A stretch of 32,042 bases of DNA, taken from a bacterium. GTDB taxonomy: Bacteria; JAJVIF01; JAPKYR01. The notes below the pieces were generated by a model. The model had not been told where the DNA came from. It ran no database searches and worked only from the letters and a program-made list of their open reading frames with translations. Of the stretch, positions 7,520 to 15,563 are shown piece after piece (the stretch's first letter is position 1; each line of letters opens with the position of its first letter). The position numbers and the translations under genes were made by a program. The DNA lies in NCBI GenBank assembly GCA_026394215.1, contig JAPKYR010000216.1, positions 1 through 32,042 of the forward strand. Reading direction: 5' to 3'.

Positions 7520-8718
7520 ATCTCTACCGTCCTCGCATTAATCGGATGCACGCCGTATTCCTCGCCGACTTCGGTCATTGCGAGAAGTTTATCCAGTGTC
7601 GATACCGTCCGCGTTGCAATACCCGAATCCCGGATTGCGGGACGGATCTCGGCTTCGAGCGCGGGTAAATCCATCAACCGCGCGTATGTCGTGTCGACTC
7701 GCTCTCTATTCAGATAACTTTCGATCATGTTCTCATCAAGTTTAAGCTGAAGATACTGCTGTTCAGAACCCATGCCGAGATTGTATTGCCCGGTGAGATA
7801 TTCCCTGATACCCCTTGCTTCCGCGATCATCGCGTCTATAGACGGCGTATCCGCAGCCACACTCTGCTCTGAGAAATCGATCGAGGTGTTGAGCATAGCC
7901 AGCCTGAATCGCAACGCCGTGGTAATAATGTCATTGATCAAAGTCGTGTCGGGAGGTCCCTGCGGCTCAGACAATAAATTCCGCCTCTCACTATTCTCGC
8001 GAAGCTGCTGAAGCGCCGCTATATACGACTGGGTCTCGCCTTCCGATATATAATCCTGCGCAAGCGCGTCGGCATAAGTGCTGAGCCATTCTCCCGGTGC
8101 TACGAGAAGGTCGGGAACGCCGTACTTTTCGGAAATTCTCGCGATCTCTTCCTCAGCGACCCTTGCGTCCTCCATCGCGCCATCGAGCCTTTGGCGGATT
8201 ATTGTCGATGCGCGATGTTTCTGGACCGCCTCATTCATAAACTGTTCGAGCGCCAGAGCGTACTCGTTGCAGAAATCGGCGGCAAGATCCGGATCTTTGT
8301 AGGTAAAAGAAAGCGTAACAGTGTTCGTCTCGCCATCATAATTGAATCCGAGCTGGGACATGAATTTATCGTAGAATTCGCTGACACTGCCATACTTCTC
8401 AGGATCGTAAAGTTGATCGAACCTGTCCCCGATTACCCTGTCGGCGAGATTTCTGGAATAGATAAGGGTCGAGAGGTCATAACGCTGCTCTATCGGTTCT
8501 TCCTCAAGAAACACCGGAAGTGGATTCGCCAGAAGCCTCGATAAATCCATCTGCTGCTGCTGGGCTTCGCGATTCTTGAAAGCGAGGAGCGCATCCGCCC
8601 TGTACCATTTCGGGCCTGTCATGGAAATCCCGAAAGCGTAGGCGAAGCACAGCGCGATAACGAGGAGGTATCGCCACCGGTTTGGGAATATCGTATTTCG
8701 AATAAAGATCCCGATCAC
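7516..8718 (-). CDS. Wzz-like coiled-coil membrane protein
   Basis: The protein has 400 residues and starts at GTG 8718. An adjacent ATG is out of frame, and no good Shine-Dalgarno sequence is visible. One membrane segment at residues ~15-35 (WRYLLVIALCFAYAFGISM) is followed by the ADALLAFKN strand typical of Wzz-family chain-length determinants, then a long helical coiled-coil region (about residues 165-340, rich in E, A, R, Q). The motif FTYKDPDLAADFCNEYALALEQF resembles the Wzz/GumC D-P-x-x-A-x-x-x-x-N segment also seen in the gene at 21273-22697. Unlike that protein it has no second C-terminal membrane helix and ends in a polar tail, so it is either a truncated relative or a periplasmic coiled-coil protein anchored only at its N-terminus. 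Confidence 0.7.
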   Translation of the reverse strand: MIGIFIRNTIFPNRWRYLLVIALCFAYAFGISMTGPKWYRADALLAFKNREAQQQQMDLSRLLANPLPVFLEEEPIEQRYDLSTLIYSRNLADRVIGDRFDQLYDPEKYGSVSEFYDKFMSQLGFNYDGETNTVTLSFTYKDPDLAADFCNEYALALEQFMNEAVQKHRASTIIRQRLDGAMEDARVAEEEIARISEKYGVPDLLVAPGEWLSTYADALAQDYISEGETQSYIAALQQLRENSERRNLLSEPQGPPDTTLINDIITTALRFRLAMLNTSIDFSEQSVAADTPSIDAMIAEARGIREYLTGQYNLGMGSEQQYLQLKLDENMIESYLNRERVDTTYARLMDLPALEAEIRPAIRDSGIATRTVSTLDKLLAMTEVGEEYGVHPINARTVEI

Positions 8719-8843
8719 ATCAGAATTAAGGATAACATATCAACGCTCAAATAGGACAATTTTTTAACCCGATTCATGATTACATCGATCATCGGCTGTT
8801 TCCGCTTCAACTGCCAAGCCGCGCAGTATGAGTGCATCATCTA

Positions 8844-8920
8844 ATGCAAATCCCGATGCAAATCCCGGTAGCAGCTATCCCGGAGCGTTAGCGGAGGGTA
8901 GCTGCTATCCGGGATTTGCA
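8844..8920. repeat. Long imperfect hairpin with GNNA core plus 12-bp direct repeat
   Basis: ATGCAAATCCCG is repeated directly (8844-8855, 8856-8867). The second copy begins a long hairpin, arms 8857-8880 and 8897-8920, with one mismatch and one bulge. On the plus strand the apex contains GGAGC-GTTA-GCGGA: a GNNA tetraloop closed by two G-C pairs and a purine-only internal loop (G.A, G.G, A.G). The same core, GAGCG-T-n-AGCGA, makes up every unit of the array at 26672-27051. The surrounding 324-nt gap between the divergent Wzz-like and mrp genes contains no convincing small gene. Confidence 0.65.
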
Positions 8921-8976
8921 CAAAATACTTTGCCATGCTGCTTAGTAGTTAGAATTGTCAATCCCGCTCAACACCC

Positions 8977-9004
8977 TTGCACCTCACAAATATATGCGTA
9001 TATT
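8977..9004 (+). promoter_or_regulatory. Putative sigma-70 promoter of mrp
   Basis: TTGCAC (8977-8982) and TATATT (8999-9004) are separated by 16 nt. The -10 box ends 38 nt before the mrp ATG, and AAAAGGA provides a Shine-Dalgarno sequence at a suitable distance. Confidence 0.5.
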
Positions 9005-9042
9005 TATAACCTTCCTAAAATAAATTGAAAAGGATGCATTGA

Positions 9043-9843
9043 ATGACCAATACGAATGAAATTCCCGAGCCTGAATCTATGCTTGACGTGAAAAACGTAA
9101 TTCTGGTGGGTAGCGGAAAGGGTGGAGTTGGTAAAAGCACAGTTGCGGTGAACCTCGCGGCGGCATTCAAAGCAGGTGGTGAAGAGGTCGGCATAATGGA
9201 CGCCGACATATATGGTCCCTCTATCCCTCCCATGCTCGGCATCTCCGGGATGCCCCTCGTGGAAGACGGAAAAATGATCCCCATAATCGGACATAGAATT
9301 AAAACCATGTCCATCGGCTTTCTGACCCGTGAGGAAGAAGCGCTTGTATGGCGTGGTCCGATCCTTCACAAGGTTCTAAGGCAGTTTGTACGGGACGTCA
9401 ACTAGGGACATCTTGACTGGCTCGTTGTCGACCTCCCTCCCGGAACCGGCGATGTCCAGCTATCTCTCGCGCAACTGGTCAAGGCTAACGGCGCGCTGAT
9501 GGTCACAACGCCGCAGCAGATGGCATTCCGCGACGTCCGCCGCGCCGCGACGATGTTCAATAAAGTCGAAGTTCCTGTTCTGGGGCTGGTTGAGAATATG
9601 TCATATTTCATCTGCCCTCACTGTAAAGAAAAGACAGAAATTTTTCCCGGCTCGCATCCCGACAAGCGCGAAATATCGGAAGGATTCAGCATCGAGACCC
9701 TCGCGCGGATTCCGATCGAACCGTCGATCGCGCAGTCCGGGGAGAAAGGTGTGCCGATAGTTTTCAGCGCGCCGGAATCGGAGACCGCGAAGCAGTTTAT
9801 GGAATTGGCGGAATTGTTGAAAAAGAAATTGGGGAATCGGTAG
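9043..9843 (+). pseudogene. mrp: Mrp/NBP35-family Fe-S carrier ATPase with internal TAG
   Basis: The frame from ATG 9043 reads as a complete Mrp/ApbC/NBP35 P-loop protein (266 codons) except for an amber codon at 9403-9405. Before the stop come the deviant Walker A GSGKGGVGKST, the MDADIYGPSIP signature, and WRGPILHKVLRQFVRDVN. After it the same frame continues with LDWLVVDLPPGTGD, TPQQMAF, NMSYF and the CPHC (CxxC) motif that binds the transferable Fe-S cluster. The family normally has Trp at the interrupted position, so TGG to TAG is a single G-to-A change. Possible fragments are 9043-9405 (120 aa) and, from internal ATG 9499, 9499-9843 (114 aa); neither alone would be functional. TAG is not recoded generally, because this gene and the gene at 28097 both end in TAG. 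Alternatives are a recent nonsense mutation, amber suppression or an assembly error. Confidence 0.85.
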
Positions 9844-9845
9844 AC

Positions 9846-9894
9846 CATACGCAGGATGCGTATGACACCCCTAAACGTTCGCTGGAAGCGAATG
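9846..9894 (+). repeat. Two GGA-loop hairpins (H5, H6) between mrp and argS
   Basis: H5 is CATACGCA-GGA-TGCGTATG (9846-9864) followed by ACACC. H6 is CGTTCGCT-GGA-AGCGAATG (9876-9894, one G-T pair) followed by ACACG. They fill the 60-nt gap between two convergent stop codons (mrp at 9843, argS at 9904), so both messages end at or in them. H6 shares its TTCGCT-GGA-AGCGAATGACAC core with H4 at 3228-3248. Confidence 0.7.
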
Positions 9895-9903
9895 ACACGT
9901 ATG

Positions 9904-12021
9904 CTACATTACATCCGGGGTTGCGATTCCAAGCAGTCCCAGCGATGTTTCAATATTTATCCGTACTGCCTTTACGAGTAAGAGCCTGTCGCGACGGACA
10001 GTTTCCTCGGAAGTTAAGACCGGACATTGATGATAAAAATCGGAAAATTTCACCGCCAGATCGTACGCGTAATTCGTAAGATAAAATGGCTTTTTGTCCT
10101 CGACCACCTTGATAATGTGTTCCGGAAGTTTATTGAGAATCTTGACCAATTCAATTTCCACCGGAAGAAGTTCACGATTGAAATCCGAAAGGGCGATATC
10201 GTTGGGGGTTTCAATGCCCTCCGATTCCGCCTTCCGCAAAATACTCATAGCACGGGCGCCGGCATACTGGATATACGGCGCGCTGCGGCCATCGAAATCA
10301 AGGACCTCATCAAAATCGAACCTGATCACCTTGTTCGTATCGACCCGAAGCATGCCGAAAATCAACGCGCCCATCGCGACAATTTCCGATATCTTCACTT
10401 TAATTTCATCGTCCAGTCCCGGATTTTTTTCCTTAACCACACTAAGCGCCCTATCCCTGAGTTCGGAGATAACATCGTCATAAAGCACCACTTGCCCTTC
10501 CCGGCTCGAAATTTTTCCCCCGGGCAACATGACAAGCTCATATGACAAATGGAAACACCGCTCCCACTGCGGAAATCCCATCAGCCTCAACACCTGGAAC
10601 AACTGCTGGAAATAAAATTTCTGCTCGTTCCCCACGACATAAATCGATTCGTCGATCCCGTACTCCTCGAATTTCAATTTCGCGAGCGCAAGGTCTTTTG
10701 ATCCGTACAGCGATGATCCATCTTCGCGAACAAGGACTAAAACACGGTACTTGTCCTGCATCGGCTCCCCGAATCTTTTTTTAAGCTGATTATCGATCTC
10801 GACAATCGCTGCGCCCATCGAATCTACGACGATTCCTTGTTTCTCCAAATCAATAGCGATTAGTAATCCTTCACGCTCAACTTCTGATTCTTTAAACTCA
10901 ACATCGAACTCCACACCTATTTCATTGTAAATCCTTTTAAAATCATCAAAGCTCCATTGACGAGTTTCATTATATAAATCCAACAATTTTGGATCTCCAA
11001 TTTTCCACCTATTAGCTATATCGAGGACCTCAATTGGTCGATTCAGCCTCTGGTGATAATCCGATTGACTCCTAATTTGATTAAGGTTAAGAAGCAAAGT
11101 ATCCGCATTTACCCAATCCAAATCCCCAAATGGCTCAATTCTTATATCCCCTGCTCGTCGTCTCAATTCTTTTGCCTGACTTGCCATCCAATCAACGATT
11201 TTTATTACATCATTATTTGACCTTCCCTCAAATAAATCTTCCTCATTGCGGGCTATTCCTCGAACATTAAATGGAAGCGTATATAATCCGAACGTGGCTT
11301 CATCGCTACCATACGCATTGTAAAGAATTTTATTTAGGGGTTTTAGTATTTCCCAAACCTGGTTTAGCAGGTTTTCAGAATCAGTAAGTTTCTTTTGCGC
11401 ATCGGCATATATTTCCCCAAGCCACTTTCCCCTTTCAGCGACTCCATCCGGCGCATCCTTCAAATCGGGATGATATTTTCCCAGATACCACAGCGCCTTG
11501 AATACGTGGCTTCCGATGTCGCCGTAATAATTCGCCGCGATCGTGTCCCGCCCGGCATACCTGTAACATCGCACAAGCGACGCCCCCGTTACCGCGTTCC
11601 TGACATGCCCGATATGAAAAGCCTTATGCGTATTCGGCTGGGAATACTCGATCATCACGCGGCCACCATGCGATTCCATCCTCGCCCAGTCGGTCCCGTC
11701 GCCAAGGATTCTCCCCAGAAGTTCTCTCGTAAATTGTTGCGGTTTAAAGAAGCAGTTAACATATCCTTTGACCGCTTCAACTTTTTCGAAATCACCGGTG
11801 TTCCTGATTTTTTCCGCAATCAAATCGGCGAGCGTACCGGCATATTTTTTCAGTTCATCTTTCTCAAGGTCGGGTTTTGAAACCCTCGCGATCTGGAACA
11901 GGTTTGATAAAGCAAGCCCCATCTGCCCTTCGAACGGGATCTCCCGAAGCTGCGGCTCGATTTCGGGCAGATTTGCATCCTTGAAAATATCTACGATCAG
12001 GCCTTTGAGTCTTGCATGCAT
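9904..12021 (-). CDS. argS: Arginyl-tRNA synthetase with large internal insertion
   Basis: The enzyme charges tRNA-Arg with arginine in the cytoplasm. In order along 705 residues: an N-terminal Add-1 domain (1-115); a class I catalytic core with IEYSQPNTHKAFHIGHVRNAV (HIGH at 136-139) and KISSRE (503-508, the KMSKS equivalent); and a C-terminal DALR anticodon-binding domain starting YIQYAGARAMSIL and ending LGLLGIATPDVM. Typical bacterial ArgRS proteins are about 550-590 residues. The excess is roughly residues 217-338, between LGEIYADAQKKL and GDPKLLDLYNETRQWSFDDFKRIY, where homologues have only a short linker. DNA at about 10820-11395 is visibly more AT-rich than the rest of the gene. It is the last gene of the polysaccharide block, 9 nt after the preceding stop, with a poor ribosome binding site. 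Confidence 0.93.
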   Translation of the reverse strand: MHARLKGLIVDIFKDANLPEIEPQLREIPFEGQMGLALSNLFQIARVSKPDLEKDELKKYAGTLADLIAEKIRNTGDFEKVEAVKGYVNCFFKPQQFTRELLGRILGDGTDWARMESHGGRVMIEYSQPNTHKAFHIGHVRNAVTGASLVRCYRYAGRDTIAANYYGDIGSHVFKALWYLGKYHPDLKDAPDGVAERGKWLGEIYADAQKKLTDSENLLNQVWEILKPLNKILYNAYGSDEATFGLYTLPFNVRGIARNEEDLFEGRSNNDVIKIVDWMASQAKELRRRAGDIRIEPFGDLDWVNADTLLLNLNQIRSQSDYHQRLNRPIEVLDIANRWKIGDPKLLDLYNETRQWSFDDFKRIYNEIGVEFDVEFKESEVEREGLLIAIDLEKQGIVVDSMGAAIVEIDNQLKKRFGEPMQDKYRVLVLVREDGSSLYGSKDLALAKLKFEEYGIDESIYVVGNEQKFYFQQLFQVLRLMGFPQWERCFHLSYELVMLPGGKISSREGQVVLYDDVISELRDRALSVVKEKNPGLDDEIKVKISEIVAMGALIFGMLRVDTNKVIRFDFDEVLDFDGRSAPYIQYAGARAMSILRKAESEGIETPNDIALSDFNRELLPVEIELVKILNKLPEHIIKVVEDKKPFYLTNYAYDLAVKFSDFYHQCPVLTSEETVRRDRLLLVKAVRINIETSLGLLGIATPDVM

Positions 12022-12030
12022 AATATGTAT

Positions 12031-13974
12031 TTATTTTGTCTTGTCCGGATTTCCCTTATTGTTTTTTGATTTCGAGAGTGAACCGGCCGTTTCATCCGAT
12101 CCTTGCGATCCGTTCCCTTTTTCGGAAATATACTGTTTGTAGAATTCCATAACGTCCGGCTCGTCAAGGATATCGATCGGCTCTATTCTGCGGCTGCGAT
12201 CAACCAGCTCGGCAGCCTGGATCAACGATTTCTGCTGGCACTGGAACGACATCCAGACCATCGTAACGGCAAGCAGCGCGAGAAGAAGAAGGGCGGCGGG
12301 CACGCTGCGACGCATCTGTCTCGACTGCTGCGCGATCGCTACGCTTGTTTTTCGCGATTCGTATGGTTTCGCGACCTGATCGTAATCGTCCGCAAGAACA
12401 TAAAGATGCCCCGTATTCTGCGTGGGGCCGTACTGGAAATTCGCGCTGCCGGAGACGACTTCAATGCGTTCGAAGTGGCTCGACGGGAGCTCGACAACAT
12501 CCGCTACGGTCCCGTTCTCTTCATACCATCCATTCAATTTGACGTCTATATATCTGGCGCCATTCAAACCGTTAATACGGATAAAAATATAAGGATCGTT
12601 CGCCACTACAAATGCGTCGGCGCCGTTTAACTGGTTTGCGGACGCTCCACGGTGGACGTATCGGGTGCGAAGCTGGTCCTCCAATACTGGCGACTGATAG
12701 CCCTCAAGAGCATATTGGTGCAGAAGCATCGGATCTACAGACTCTATTATCCCCCCATTCATTCTGAAATCCTGCAGCGCAATCTGAAGTTCCGGGTTGA
12801 ATAAGGCAATGGTGTTCTGTTCGGTCGCCATCTCAGGTACTAATGTTATTAGGTTCGTATAATCGTTCAGAACCGGATTGGAATTAAGTAATTCAAAAAC
12901 TCCTACGACTTCCAGTTGAACCCCGGTTCTCTGATGAATCGCAAGCTGGTTCAATGCAAGAGCGATATTTCCGTTTCTCTCGCAATAATACGATGAATAG
13001 AGGGACGGGATATCCAGAATCGCAACCTGGCCGCGCCTGAGCTGTTTCGGGGGCGGCAGAAGGGACAACGGCTGCGACCTTTCAATAGCGTTCAGATCAT
13101 GCCACGACCATCTTGAACTCCGTTTCTGAATAAATCCCGAGCACCATACCGGATACCCCCCGGCCGCTTTGACAAAATCCGCTATGTCCAGAATATCGAA
13201 AGTGGTTGGCGGGTTTTCAATATCGGGCTCGATAAGAACTATCGCGAGCCGGCCATTCCTCACAACCTGATTGATAGTCAGGGCAAGGTGCATTGCAGAT
13301 GTTTCCGTTCGGCTCGATAACGGCTCGAATGTATTCGACGCGAGCCGGAAATTTATTACCACGCCATTCACGCCATCATGAACCATCTGCTGCGTAGTGT
13401 CCGGCGCCTGTATCATGTTGAGATACCCGTTATCATTACGATAATTCAACACGGGATCCATTCCGACAAGGATCAGATGATCCTTATCGTTCTCTCTGAG
13501 GGCATATATTATCTGGTTGAAGGTTTCACGTTTGAGCGCAAGACGGAAATCAAGGAACATCCTGAACTCCGGACGCTGATCGCGCATGCCTCGTGAATAT
13601 CTCGGATAAGGATATGCCACAAGCGGGGTATTGGTGATTTCAAAAAACCTGTTTACCGTGTATGGAGAATAATCTGCCATCCCGACTATGCCATCAATTC
13701 CCCCACCCGGAAAATTCAGCGTTTCCGGGCCACATACAAGCCACCCGACAAATGCTTTTTCGTCCTTGATAGTGTTATAAAGACTGTGAATCAGGTTGGT
13801 TATCTCCCGCATGGTATCGGGATGATATAGAAGCGGAACTCCTGTGCCGTTTGCCCACCTGAGATCACCGTCATTTCCCGTGCTATGCTCCATTTCCGGA
13901 TCCACAAGGTAGCTGACCGTTACGCGACCGCTTCCCGACTCACCCTGGAAAAACCATGCGGGCGCGCGATCCAT
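12031..13974 (-). CDS. Glycoside-hydrolase-like membrane protein, C-terminal part (frameshifted)
   Basis: The frame covers 647 codons from ATG 13974. Residues ~1-290 look like a (beta/alpha)8 sugar-hydrolase region with a GWLVCGPETLN segment (Glu84 as a candidate acid/base). A Rossmann-like region ~330-450 resembles the GH42 trimerisation domain, and then a beta-rich region follows. A transmembrane helix lies near 557-577 (VPAALLLLALLAVTMVWM), after which comes a charged ~65-residue cytoplasmic tail. The protein begins abruptly and lacks a signal peptide, although its topology needs one. The overlapping upstream frame (13940-14392) supplies exactly that. Removing one T from the five-T run at 13949-13953 would join the two frames as ...RARMVFQGESGSGRV.... 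The likely product trims or senses extracellular polysaccharide at the membrane; the hydrolase assignment is tentative. Confidence 0.6.
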   Translation of the reverse strand: MDRAPAWFFQGESGSGRVTVSYLVDPEMEHSTGNDGDLRWANGTGVPLLYHPDTMREITNLIHSLYNTIKDEKAFVGWLVCGPETLNFPGGGIDGIVGMADYSPYTVNRFFEITNTPLVAYPYPRYSRGMRDQRPEFRMFLDFRLALKRETFNQIIYALRENDKDHLILVGMDPVLNYRNDNGYLNMIQAPDTTQQMVHDGVNGVVINFRLASNTFEPLSSRTETSAMHLALTINQVVRNGRLAIVLIEPDIENPPTTFDILDIADFVKAAGGYPVWCSGFIQKRSSRWSWHDLNAIERSQPLSLLPPPKQLRRGQVAILDIPSLYSSYYCERNGNIALALNQLAIHQRTGVQLEVVGVFELLNSNPVLNDYTNLITLVPEMATEQNTIALFNPELQIALQDFRMNGGIIESVDPMLLHQYALEGYQSPVLEDQLRTRYVHRGASANQLNGADAFVVANDPYIFIRINGLNGARYIDVKLNGWYEENGTVADVVELPSSHFERIEVVSGSANFQYGPTQNTGHLYVLADDYDQVAKPYESRKTSVAIAQQSRQMRRSVPAALLLLALLAVTMVWMSFQCQQKSLIQAAELVDRSRRIEPIDILDEPDVMEFYKQYISEKGNGSQGSDETAGSLSKSKNNKGNPDKTK

Positions 13975-14392
13975 ATGTACGCAACATCTGCGATCGTACC
14001 GACTGGTTGGATTCCTCGGAAAGCGGTCCAGTGGAGCAGAATCCGGACGGGTCGAAATATTCCCCTCTTACCTCCATCACTGGTATCTGCTGAGCTTCAT
14101 CCGAAAATACAGCGGCTCTTGGCGGTATTTCGAGTTCGGGAGGAAAAATCGCAAGCTGGGGAATCTCAGTGTCTGGCTCCGGCACAGGGGGGCCAACCAT
14201 CGAATCTTCCCAGACCGAAAAAGTAACCGAATCCTCCGGCATAACAATTGATTCAGAAAATACTGAGTTTAATTCGACCTGCGATCTTCCATAGCCCGGA
14301 AGAAATAAAAGAACCAGAAGACATAACCCAACAGCCCGGATCGAAATGATCGTCCCGGCTTTGGAATTTTTATGCCCGGTTCCGGTTCTCAT
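13940..14392 (-). CDS. Signal-peptide-bearing N-terminal part of the split hydrolase-like gene
   Basis: The frame has 150 codons from ATG 14392, which follows the stop of the GT4 gene by one base. A longer frame back to 14560 exists but runs inside that gene, so I reject it. Residues ~18-40 form a signal peptide (ISIRAVGLCLLVLLFLPGYG), followed by a Pro/Glu-rich, low-complexity region and VRGEYFDPSGFCSTGPLSEESNQ. The frame stops at 13940, 35 nt after the next frame's ATG. Taken with that frame it makes a protein with signal peptide, hydrolase-like domain and C-terminal anchor. I see no independent function for it, so I read it as the 5' half of one gene broken by a +1 shift. Confidence 0.6.
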   Translation of the reverse strand: MRTGTGHKNSKAGTIISIRAVGLCLLVLLFLPGYGRSQVELNSVFSESIVMPEDSVTFSVWEDSMVGPPVPEPDTEIPQLAIFPPELEIPPRAAVFSDEAQQIPVMEVRGEYFDPSGFCSTGPLSEESNQSVRSQMLRTYGSRARMVFPG

Positions 14393-14393
14393 A

Positions 14394-15563
14394 TTAAATA
14401 TTTCTAAGCGATACGGAGAATAATTCCTTAATAATTTCGCCGCGGGTCTCCCAACTGTTTTCTTTCGCGATCTGAACCCGCTTTGACCTTGCCGGTGAAT
14501 CCCCAGCCTCGTCCAAAGCTTCTTCAATTTTTGCGACAAATTCGTCAGAATCACCCGCAATATACGCGAGTTCCCTTTGCTTCACAACTTCGGGCAACCG
14601 GGTCGCGACAACCGGAATACCCAGAGCGAAATACTCGTATAATTTAAGGGGATTTACAACCCTCGTAAGATCGTTAATCTCGAACGGAATCGTGCCGACA
14701 TCGAACCTTGACGCATAGTACGGCAATTCATTATATGGGACACTTCCGGGAGCGAATACGTTCCGGAAGTCGCCGTGCGCCGGTTTGTCCCTTTTCCAGG
14801 TACCAAGAAGGACAATCGACCAGTCCGGATGAGCCTTCGCGGCAGCCAGCAGATAATCAAGCTCCATCCAGGGCGCAATGTCCCCCATGTAGCCGATTAC
14901 CGGTCCGGCAAGCGATTCCATATCTATCGCAGGTTTTTTCGGACGACCACGTTTTTCACGGCTGATAAAATGCTCCGGGTCGCAGCCGTTCTGAATCACG
15001 ACTATATTTTTATTATATTTCAAAAGCAGATTTTCAAGCCCTTCGTTTGTGGCGATAACAAGGCTGACCTTCCCCGCTGTCTCGAACATCGCTTCCCTGA
15101 TTTCGTCCCTGAAACGCTCTTCGCCCGGAAACTCACCGAAAAGATCGAAACAGTCGAAGACCGAAAATACCTCGTTATATTGCCCGATCGATCCAAGTCC
15201 CGACGGAGAAAATAGCCACGTAATTATTTTTTTACCTTTTGGCAAATGTGGTTTGAGATTCTGCGCGATACGCTTTCCGGTTAACTCGATAGAACGCCGG
15301 TATCCTGTCGCGCGTGGATGATACGGGGGCGCTTTGTATATATATAGATTTTCCGAGATTTTTTTCAAACCGAGTTTGTGCGCTCCAAGAGCCGGATCGA
15401 GAAGCCTGCCTTCGAAAAACCTCCTGATCCTCGACGGCGTTTCCTCAACATAAACGACCTGCATGTACTTCGAAAGCTCATGCGCGAGATGCTGGTGACG
15501 CTGCATCAAACCATCGTACGGAATGCATTCGAGCATGACCAGTATTCCGTCGTCCAGCTTCAT
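14394..15563 (-). CDS. GT4-type glycosyltransferase
   Basis: The protein has 389 residues and a GT-B fold. The N-terminal half begins GILVMLECIPYDGLMQRHQHLAHELSK. The C-terminal half has VIGYMGDIAPWMELDYLLAAAKAHPDWSIVLLG and the nucleotide-sugar-binding signature NPLKLYEYFALGIPVVATRLPEV, characteristic of family GT4 and related retaining transferases. It has no membrane helix and would act at the cytoplasmic face of the inner membrane, adding a sugar to the lipid-linked repeat unit of the polysaccharide built by this operon. The donor and acceptor cannot be read from sequence. Its ATG overlaps the preceding gene's TAA by one base (TAATG), which implies translational coupling. Confidence 0.88.
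   Translation of the reverse strand: MKLDDGILVMLECIPYDGLMQRHQHLAHELSKYMQVVYVEETPSRIRRFFEGRLLDPALGAHKLGLKKISENLYIYKAPPYHPRATGYRRSIELTGKRIAQNLKPHLPKGKKIITWLFSPSGLGSIGQYNEVFSVFDCFDLFGEFPGEERFRDEIREAMFETAGKVSLVIATNEGLENLLLKYNKNIVVIQNGCDPEHFISREKRGRPKKPAIDMESLAGPVIGYMGDIAPWMELDYLLAAAKAHPDWSIVLLGTWKRDKPAHGDFRNVFAPGSVPYNELPYYASRFDVGTIPFEINDLTRVVNPLKLYEYFALGIPVVATRLPEVVKQRELAYIAGDSDEFVAKIEEALDEAGDSPARSKRVQIAKENSWETRGEIIKELFSVSLRNI

Noticed and set aside
9043-9843. Recoding of TAG as tryptophan or another amino acid
   Set aside because: TAG ends the same mrp frame at 9841-9843 and the gene at 28097, so TAG works as a stop in this genome.
14393-14560. N-terminal extension of the split hydrolase-like gene back to 14560
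   Set aside because: It would overlap the 3' end of the GT4 gene by 167 nt and place a basic, non-hydrophobic segment before the clear signal peptide at ATG 14392.
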